64,000 nucleotides of DNA, taken from contig NZ_CP077970.1 of the NCBI RefSeq assembly GCF_024758505.1, positions 7,812,001 to 7,876,000 of the forward strand, given 5' to 3'. Below the pieces are notes generated by a model. The model saw nothing but the letters and a program-made list of their open reading frames with translations, did not search any database and was not told where the DNA came from. A program made the position numbers and the translations under genes. The stretch comes from Bradyrhizobium arachidis (GTDB lineage: Bacteria > Pseudomonadota > Alphaproteobacteria > Rhizobiales > Xanthobacteraceae). This document shows, one piece after another, positions 56,446 through 64,000 of this stretch (within the stretch, counting starts at the first letter, position 1; every line of letters begins with the position of its first letter).

Positions 56446-57066
56446 TCACATCGGCGGCGTCAGGCCGTCGCGGCCGACGCTGACGCGGCTGGTCTCGAAC
56501 GAGCCGTCCGGCAAGGCCTTGATGAAGGCGATGATCTTGGCGCCGGCTTTCAGGTCGGATTTTTCGCCGGGCACGTAAGTGACAACAGGGGTGTCGGCCG
56601 AGACGAACACCTTCTTCTCGCCGTCCTTGTACTTGACGAGCAGCGTGTGGCCGTCATTGCCGACAACACTCTCGGCGACCGTGGCGTTGGTCATGCTGGA
56701 ATTCGGACGCAGATCGTAGGGGCGCGAGCCCTCGCCGGTGCCGCGCATGGTCTCGGGGAACACGTGAACCTCGACCGCGTTCTGCCCGCCGTCCGGTCCG
56801 GGCACCGTCGTGGTACCGATGAAGGAGCCGACCTTGATGTCGGCCAGCGCGATCCTGGTGACGCCGGCGACGCGAATGTCGGGCGTGACATGCAGCTTGA
56901 CGTTCTCACCGCTGCGTGACTTGACGGCCAAGAGATCGCCATCGACGCTTTCGATCGTGCCGCGCACGCGCGTCGGCGGTTGCTGCGCGAGCGCATAGAG
57001 GGAAGACAAGGCCACCATCGCAACAGCGACGAGCGGACGCGCGAATGTCGTACGTTGAACGGGCAT
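56446..57066 (-). CDS. Exported protein, paralogue 1 (tandem pair)
   Basis: A 206-residue exported protein and tandem duplicate of the one at 55761. Shared blocks are V-R-G-T-I-E-(S/T)-V-D-G, H-V/I-F-P-E, STMTNATVAE-type (SSMTNATVAES), YKDGEKKV and the identical kind of end, V-G-R-D-G-(L/V)-TPPM. Signal peptide about residues 1-28. The ATG at 57066 (MPVQRTTF) is chosen because the upstream in-frame ATG adds ten non-signal residues. No enzymatic motif is visible; an OB-like binding role is inference. Confidence 0.82.
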   Translation of the reverse strand: MPVQRTTFARPLVAVAMVALSSLYALAQQPPTRVRGTIESVDGDLLAVKSRSGENVKLHVTPDIRVAGVTRIALADIKVGSFIGTTTVPGPDGGQNAVEVHVFPETMRGTGEGSRPYDLRPNSSMTNATVAESVVGNDGHTLLVKYKDGEKKVFVSADTPVVTYVPGEKSDLKAGAKIIAFIKALPDGSFETSRVSVGRDGLTPPM

Positions 57067-57122
57067 GAATACTCTCCGATTGTCCCACGACAGCAAGACC
57101 CCGGATATCGCCCGCTATTCTC

Positions 57123-57989
57123 TCAAGACTTTGTGAGATCGGCCTCGACCAGCGCGCGCAGTTCCGCCGTGACTTCCGGCCGCTCGCCGAACCACAGTTC
57201 GAAACCGCGCACCGCCTGGTGCAGGAGCATGCCGAGCCCGTCGGCGGTTTTCAGGCCGCGCGCCTGGGCTGCCGCGAGCAGCGCCGTGACCAGGGGGACA
57301 TAGACGAGATCGGCGACGACGGCATCTTGCGGCAATCGCGTCACGTCGACCTCCAGCGCAGGCTGGCCGTGCATGCCGAGTGAGGTCGTATTCACCAGCA
57401 GTTTTGCGCGCGACAGCACGTCGTTGGTCGCGCGCCAATCGATGGCGAGCACGCGCGGCCCAAACTCCTGCGCCAGCGCCTCGGCGCGCGCGACGGTGCG
57501 GTTGGCGAGATGAACGCGGCTGATGCCGCGCTCCAGGAGGCCGAACACGACGGCGCGCGAGGAACCGCCCGCCCCCAGCACCAGCGCCTCTTCGCACCTG
57601 TCCCAGCCGGGCGCACTGGCGTCGAGATTGTTGATGAAGCCTTCGACGTCGGTATTTGTCGAGCGCAGCTCGCCATTGGCAAACCACAACGTGTTGGCGG
57701 CGCCGATTGCCTTGGCGCGCTCGTCGGGCGTCGAGAGCGCGAGCACGTCCACCTTGTGCGGGATGGTGACGTTGGCGCCGACGAAGCCGCGCAGCGACAG
57801 CCGCAGCACGAAGTCGCGCAAATCGTCCGGAGGGACTGCCTCGATCACATAACCGCCCGCGATGCCGAGCGTGCGCAGCCAATAATGATGGATCAACGGC
57901 GAACGCGAATGCGCGGCCGGCCATCCGATCAAGCAGGCAGCAGGAGCTTTAGGCACGATCGTGCTCGGCGTATCGATACGGCACAGCAA
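57123..57989 (-). CDS. aroE: Shikimate dehydrogenase family protein AroE
   Basis: A 288-residue enzyme reducing 3-dehydroshikimate with NADPH. Catalytic lysine in NVTIPHK, substrate residues in NTDVEGF, nucleotide loop LGAGGSSRAVVFGLL, and LVNTTSLGMHGQP near the binding cleft. The N terminus has SRSPLIHH as usual for AroE. The open frame begins with a TTG at 57989; a GTG near codon 12 is the other possibility, as no ATG fits. A quinate/shikimate dehydrogenase role is possible because no other aro gene is adjacent. Confidence 0.9.
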   Translation of the reverse strand: MLCRIDTPSTIVPKAPAACLIGWPAAHSRSPLIHHYWLRTLGIAGGYVIEAVPPDDLRDFVLRLSLRGFVGANVTIPHKVDVLALSTPDERAKAIGAANTLWFANGELRSTNTDVEGFINNLDASAPGWDRCEEALVLGAGGSSRAVVFGLLERGISRVHLANRTVARAEALAQEFGPRVLAIDWRATNDVLSRAKLLVNTTSLGMHGQPALEVDVTRLPQDAVVADLVYVPLVTALLAAAQARGLKTADGLGMLLHQAVRGFELWFGERPEVTAELRALVEADLTKS

Positions 57990-58152
57990 CCTCCCCCGTC
58001 ATCCCGGCGCCGAAGACATGCGTCGCGCTGCCCGGCCAGGACGATGAATATCCTCGGTGCCGTCCTGTCAAGCGTGGGTCATCGCGCCATCGGAGCGAGA
58101 GGTGGAAGGCCGGAGGGACCGTTGAACGGCCCCTCCGGGGCGATGGCATGTC

Positions 58153-60201
58153 TCACGCCGCGTCGCGATGCGCGGCGATGATCTGGTCGGCGGCGCGCCC
58201 GGTCACCTCGGCCATGTGGTCGAACTGACGCGTGAAGCTGCCGGCGCCTGCAGTTGCCGAACGCAACTCCACGATCAGTTCGCCGATCTCGGCCTCCGGC
58301 ATCATGGCGCGGACGGAGTCCCAGCCGCTCCAGCCGTCGCGGGTGTCGAAGCCGAGAATCTGCCCGCGCCGCGCCGACAGGATCGCGTTGATCTTGGCGG
58401 TGGCATCGGTCGGACAGACGATCTCGACGACATAGATCGGCTCCAGCAGCACCGGCTGGCACTGCGGCAGGCCCTCATTGAGTCCGATCCGCGCAGCCGT
58501 GCGGAAGGCGAGATCGGAGGAGTCGACGCTGTGATAGGAGCCGTCGGTCAGCGTCACCTGCAAATCGGTGACGGGGAAACCGAGCGGACCGCGCGTCAGC
58601 CCGTCGACGACGCCTTCTTCCACCGCGGGAATGTAGTTGCGCGGCACCGCGCCGCCGACCACCTTCTCGGCGAATTTGAAGCCGTCGCCGCGCGGCAGCG
58701 GCTTGATGTCGAGCACCACGTCACCGAACTGACCGTGGCCGCCGGACTGCTTCTTGTGCCGGCCGCGCTGGGTGATCGGCTTGCGGATGGTCTCCTGATA
58801 GCCGATCCCGGGCGCATGCGACTTCACGCTGACGCCGAAGCGGTCGCGCAGACGTTCGCTTGCAACGCGCAAATGCATCTCGCCCTGTCCCCACAGCACG
58901 GTGTCGTGGGTCTGGGCATTCTGCACGACGACGAGCGAGGGATCTTCCTCGTGCAGCCGGGCCAGCGCCTGGCCGAGCTTGACGTCGTCCTTGCGATCGT
59001 TCGCCGCGACCGAGGTCGCCAGCACCGGCGAGGTCGCCTCGACCGCGATCAGCGCCGCCGGCTGGGTCTTGCTGTTGGAGAGCGTGTCACCGGTCTTGAT
59101 CGGATCGAGCTTGCCCAGCGCAACTGTGTCGCCGGCTTCCGCCGACGGACGCTTGCTGTCATAGGCGCCGCTGACGGCAAGGATGCCGGAGACGCGGCTT
59201 GCGCCACCCGAGGATGACTGCAACGTGGCGCCGTCGTCGAGATGGCCGGCGAGCAGCCGGGTCAGCGACAGTTTTCCACCATGCTGCGAATGCAGGGTCT
59301 TGAAGACGTAGCCGAGCGCGTCCTTGCTCTCGGGCGCACCGAGACGCTGGGCGGTCTCCGCAATGCCCGGCGCCTCGTGACGCAACGCCTTCATCAGGCG
59401 CAGCACGCCGTTCTCGCGCGCGGCCGCACCCAGCAGCACCGGACAGATCAGGCCTTCGCGCAGTTCGCGCGCGAGATCGTCGAACACGGCGTCGCGCGGC
59501 GGCTGGATATCTTCGAGCAGCTGCTCCATCAGCGCATCGTCGTGATCGGCGAGCTTCTCCAGCATCGAGAAGCGGGCTTCCTTCTCACGATCGAGATTGC
59601 CGCCTTCGAGCGCGACCACTTCGGATGCCTTGTGCTCGCGATAGATGAAAGCGCGCTCCAGCGCGAGGTCGACGAAGCCCTCGATCAGCTCGTCCTTCCA
59701 GATCGGGATCTGCCGCAGCACCAGCGGCACGCGCGAGGCCGGCTGCAGCGTCGCGAGCGTCTCGCGGATGCGCTTGTTGGCGCGATCGATCTTGTTGAGG
59801 AACAGGAAACGCGGGATCTTCATCTCCTCCAGCTCGCGCAGGATGATCTGAAGCTGCGGCAGCTTCTTCTCGTCGGCCTCGCAGACCACGACCGCAGCAT
59901 CGACCGCAGGTAGCGCGGCGCGCATGTCGTGGGCGAACTCGACGGAGCCCGGACAGTCCAGGAACGTGTAGCTGTCGCCCATGAAACTCGTGGTGGCAGC
60001 AGTGAGGCCGACGGTCATCTTGTGATGACGGGCCTCGGGACTGGCGTCGCCCACCGAGGTACCGGCGTCGACGCTGCCGGCGCGCGGGATTGCGCCCGTT
60101 CGCGCCAGTATTGCTTCGAGAAGAGTGGTTTTACCGCTTTGGAAAGGGCCCACCAGCGCGATGCACCGTGGACCGCGGGGACTTCTGACGTCTTGTCCCA
60201 T
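58153..60201 (-). CDS. Elongation factor G-like GTPase lacking the catalytic histidine
   Basis: A 682-residue EF-G-like protein. P-loop GPFQSGKTTL (residues 18-27), NKID at 136-139, then domains II-V (RHKKQSGGHGQFGDVVLDIKPL; GRGQILGFDTRDGWSG-like). In the DxxG region the usual PGH is PGS (DCPGSVEF, S86), so the GTPase-activating histidine is absent. Switch I reads HHKMTVGLTAAT instead of RGITITSAAT. These features fit the EF-G-2/FusA2-like paralogues of unclear role rather than the translocase. The main fusA must be elsewhere. A ribosome-linked or stress role is inference. Confidence 0.85.
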   Translation of the reverse strand: MGQDVRSPRGPRCIALVGPFQSGKTTLLEAILARTGAIPRAGSVDAGTSVGDASPEARHHKMTVGLTAATTSFMGDSYTFLDCPGSVEFAHDMRAALPAVDAAVVVCEADEKKLPQLQIILRELEEMKIPRFLFLNKIDRANKRIRETLATLQPASRVPLVLRQIPIWKDELIEGFVDLALERAFIYREHKASEVVALEGGNLDREKEARFSMLEKLADHDDALMEQLLEDIQPPRDAVFDDLARELREGLICPVLLGAAARENGVLRLMKALRHEAPGIAETAQRLGAPESKDALGYVFKTLHSQHGGKLSLTRLLAGHLDDGATLQSSSGGASRVSGILAVSGAYDSKRPSAEAGDTVALGKLDPIKTGDTLSNSKTQPAALIAVEATSPVLATSVAANDRKDDVKLGQALARLHEEDPSLVVVQNAQTHDTVLWGQGEMHLRVASERLRDRFGVSVKSHAPGIGYQETIRKPITQRGRHKKQSGGHGQFGDVVLDIKPLPRGDGFKFAEKVVGGAVPRNYIPAVEEGVVDGLTRGPLGFPVTDLQVTLTDGSYHSVDSSDLAFRTAARIGLNEGLPQCQPVLLEPIYVVEIVCPTDATAKINAILSARRGQILGFDTRDGWSGWDSVRAMMPEAEIGELIVELRSATAGAGSFTRQFDHMAEVTGRAADQIIAAHRDAA

Positions 60202-60365
60202 TCGCCGCCTCCTTCATGTGGAGCTCGGCCCGTGATTGGGTCGGCAGAGCGATGCTCTGCCGGTCCGAAAGTTTTGGCAAGCGCGAAACGTCGCTGCGGT
60301 GCGTCGTCGATAGAACCGCGTCAGCTAACTGTCCGACCCGACTATTCGATCGACACGAAAATTTG

Positions 60366-60845
60366 TTAACGGCCCGGACGCAGTTCCAGGCTCTCCAGGC
60401 CGGCGGCGATATTGAACCCGACCTGGCCCTGCACGCTGAGCGGCTGGAGCGCGATCGAATTGTTCGAGCCGCCGACCAGCACGTTGCCGCCGAGACCGAC
60501 GCCGATCGACGCGCTGCCCTGCGCGCCGGCGTAGTTGCCGGCAAGGTCGCCCGGCCCGAGCCGGTCCACCGGCGCGAACACGCCCCAGGCGAGCGCGGTT
60601 TCCTGGGTGATGCCGATGTCGAGACCCACTTTACGGATCGTTGCGACGTAGCGGTCCTCCGGCAAGCCGTCGGCGCGCAGCACGCAGCCGAGATGGGTCA
60701 CCGAGCCCACGACGAAGCCGATGCTGGCGCCGCCGCGGCATTCGAGTACGCCGACCCGCACCATTCGCTGCTGCGCGCCGGCCGCAGCGATGGACGCAAC
60801 GAGGCTGGCGGCAACGAGCCCGGCGAGGGCGAATGAGCGGCGCAT
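60366..60845 (-). CDS. DUF992 exported protein
   Basis: A 159-residue secreted protein. Signal peptide about residues 1-25 (ALAGLVAASLVASIAAAGAQ). The body VRVGVLECRGGASIGFVVGSVTHLGCVLRA, DRYVATIRKVGLDIGIT, LAWGVFAPV and LAGNYAGAQGSASIGVGLGGNVLVGGSNNSIALQPLSVQGQ is the DUF992 pattern. Two cysteines (in LECRGG and HLGCVL) may bond. Function is unknown; the family is common in Bradyrhizobium. Confidence 0.9.
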   Translation of the reverse strand: MRRSFALAGLVAASLVASIAAAGAQQRMVRVGVLECRGGASIGFVVGSVTHLGCVLRADGLPEDRYVATIRKVGLDIGITQETALAWGVFAPVDRLGPGDLAGNYAGAQGSASIGVGLGGNVLVGGSNNSIALQPLSVQGQVGFNIAAGLESLELRPGR

Positions 60846-60952
60846 GGGAGGTCTCCGGAATATGATGCAGGCGAGGAGCGAGCGCCGCGCAAGCGGCGCG
60901 CGAAACGTCTATGCCACAACATCCCCCGCGGTTCCAGATTGACAGCGACCAT

Positions 60953-60981
60953 AAAAAAGGCCCGCGCGAAGCGGGCCTTTT
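60953..60981. terminator. Bidirectional terminator
   Basis: AAAAAAGGCCCGC-GCGAA-GCGGGCCTTTT is a perfect stem with A-run and T-run on the two sides. It lies just after the aspartate aminotransferase stop on the minus strand. Confidence 0.93.
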
Positions 60982-60999
60982 CGTCAACTGCCGTCGGGA

Positions 61000-62786
<1,787 letters not shown>

Positions 62787-63437
62787 ATGTACAAGCTCTA
62801 TTCGATGCAACGCTCCGGCAACAGCTACAAGGTCCGCCTTGCGCTGGCGCTGCTGAACGTTCCCTATCAGGCGATCGAGATCGACATTCTGCGCGGCGAG
62901 AGTCGCACGCCGGACTTTCTGGCGAAGAATCCGTCCGGCCAGGTGCCGCTGCTCGAGGTCGGCGACGGTCGCTACCTTGCCGAGTCCAACGCCATCCTCT
63001 GGTACGTTGCCGGCGGCACGCCGCTCGCGCCCGAGCAACGCATCGACCGCGCCGAGGCGCTGCAATGGATGTTCTTCGAGCAGCACGCGCTCGAGCCGAA
63101 CATCGGCGCCGCCTATTTCTGGCTGTCGCTGGTCAAGGGCGGCCGCGACCTTCAGACCCACGCGCTGGAAGACTGGATGGAGCGCGGCTACGGCGCGCTC
63201 CAGGTGATGGAAAACCACCTCAAGACCTGCGAGTACTTTGCGGCGCGCCAGCTCACGGTCGCCGACATCGCGCTCTACGGTTACACCCATCTCGCCGACC
63301 GCTGCGACTTCGACCTCTCGACCTTCCCGGCGATCCGGGCCTGGCTGAGACGGGTCGAGCAGACCCCCGGCTTCGTTGCGATGGATTGGCGGCCGGTCGA
63401 CATCGACAACCCTGCCAGTATCGCGGCGGGCGCCTAA
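62787..63437 (+). CDS. Glutathione S-transferase family protein (copy 2)
   Basis: A 216-residue protein. The thioredoxin-like N terminus reads MYKLYSMQRSGNSYKVRLAL, then PDFLAKNPSGQVPLLEVGDG with the cis-Pro and ESNAILWYVAGG with the glutathione-binding region. The helical C-terminal domain ends in RQLTVADIALYGYTHLADRCDFDLSTFPAIRAWLRRVEQTPGF, typical of the family. It is a paralogue of the one at 48480. The ATG at 62787 is chosen over 62727. Substrate unknown. Confidence 0.93.
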   Translation: MYKLYSMQRSGNSYKVRLALALLNVPYQAIEIDILRGESRTPDFLAKNPSGQVPLLEVGDGRYLAESNAILWYVAGGTPLAPEQRIDRAEALQWMFFEQHALEPNIGAAYFWLSLVKGGRDLQTHALEDWMERGYGALQVMENHLKTCEYFAARQLTVADIALYGYTHLADRCDFDLSTFPAIRAWLRRVEQTPGFVAMDWRPVDIDNPASIAAGA

Positions 63438-63571
63438 ATAGCGGGCACAACGGTAATCTTTGCCGCGATCTCGCCATATTCGGCGAGGCGGCCGCCCCAA
63501 TATTGCCGGTTGAAATTGTGACAGTTGTTGGCGTCGCGGGTGATTCGCTCGCGTGCTGAAGGATTTACGCC

Positions 63572-63745
63572 ATGATTCGGGAGTCCGGCACGACGGGCTT
63601 TCAGAGCCGAATGGTACCCGCCGCCTCGTCCCGGCTGACCAACGCCGTCGCGGCCTCGCTGGCAATCGCCGCACTGTCGCTGTGCCTGAGCGTCAGCCTC
63701 ACCGTGCTGTCGACCAAGGCGACCATGGCGATGGTGCTGCACTGA
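63572..63745 (+). CDS. 57-residue single-pass membrane protein
   Basis: MIRESGTTGFQSRMVPAASS is followed by one hydrophobic helix (VAASLAIAALSLCLSVSLTVL) and a short tail STKATMAMVLH. The ATG at 63572 has AAGGAT upstream at usable spacing. No family is recognised. It is followed 36 bases on by another small membrane frame. Confidence 0.5.
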   Translation: MIRESGTTGFQSRMVPAASSRLTNAVAASLAIAALSLCLSVSLTVLSTKATMAMVLH

Positions 63746-63781
63746 CGCAGCCTCATTCCCGATCACACTCTTGAGCGCCCC

Positions 63782-63961
63782 ATGAGGATACGCGCTGACC
63801 GATATCGCGACAGGACGTCGATGAGAACACCGGTCATCCTCGTTGCACTGACGCTGACCGCAGCCATCCTGGTCGCGGTGCTGATGCTCGCCGGCACCCG
63901 CAAGAGCGTGGGCACCTCGACGTTGCACTTCCCCGTCGTGCACATGCAGGTGATCGCCTGA
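63782..63961 (+). CDS. Small membrane protein
   Basis: A 59-residue frame from the ATG at 63782 or 46 residues from the ATG at 63821 (MRTPVILVALTLTAAILVAVL). One transmembrane helix, then MLAGTRKSVGTSTLHFPVVH. The latter start is close to a typical signal-anchor. It is likely co-transcribed with the preceding 57-residue gene. Function is unknown. Confidence 0.45.
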   Translation: MRIRADRYRDRTSMRTPVILVALTLTAAILVAVLMLAGTRKSVGTSTLHFPVVHMQVIA

Positions 63962-64000
63962 GCCTACCGGCCGCGCTCGGTCAAACGCGCGATGACTTGA

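Overview
The window is GC-rich chromosomal DNA of an alphaproteobacterium, most likely Bradyrhizobium or a close relative. Four things point there: a complete napEDABC periplasmic nitrate reductase operon with a FixK/FNR-type box upstream; a haem-uptake supercluster laid out as in Bradyrhizobium, with an HmuQ-type haem-degrading enzyme and the HmuP co-regulator; a serC-motif leader RNA in front of serC-serA; and many short intergenic palindromes of several families. I see no rRNA, tRNA, CRISPR array, transposase, integrase or prophage gene. The assignment rests on recognised protein families and motifs, not on a database search.

Layout. 0.4-6 kb: LLM-type flavin oxidoreductase, then napEDABC. 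6-10.5 kb: RecD-like helicase, exported MsrA with cytosolic MsrB, and small conserved proteins. 10.7-15.4 kb: two gapless paralogous sensor histidine kinases with ABC-type substrate-binding sensor domains, converging on two small secreted proteins that share one four-cysteine spacing; this is the most unusual locus here. 15.5-18.5 kb: purA and a co-directional membrane protein. 18.9-22.4 kb: two EamA exporters around an antisense DUF1330 gene, then a Bug-type binding protein. 22.6-30.4 kb: chemoreceptor, 2-hydroxyacid dehydrogenase, an ABC importer lacking an ATPase gene, and a phytase-like esterase.

30.7-39.4 kb: haem uptake. The minus strand encodes hmuR, hmuQ, hutX, exbB, exbD and tonB; the plus strand encodes hmuP, hmuT, hmuU and hmuV. 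Together they give a receptor, its energising complex, a periplasmic/inner-membrane importer, cytosolic haem handling and degradation, and a regulator, all from one divergent promoter region. 39.4-44.3 kb: DUF4139 protein, a FixJ-like regulator whose phospho-acceptor Asp is Glu, an AraC regulator and a thiolase. 44.6-47.6 kb: serC-serA with leader RNA. 47.6-51 kb: GNAT acetyltransferase, glutathione transferase and two outer-membrane proteins. 51.2-64 kb: MFS transporter, glmM, lactate dehydrogenase, two tandem paralogous secreted proteins, aroE, an EF-G-like GTPase lacking the catalytic His, DUF992, aspartate aminotransferase, a second glutathione transferase and two tiny membrane proteins.

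Genes are ordinary in composition and closely packed. The novelty lies in the paired kinase/cysteine-rich locus, the pseudo-receiver regulator, the divergent EF-G paralogue and the nested palindromic elements, including a composite one inside the serC-serA operon.
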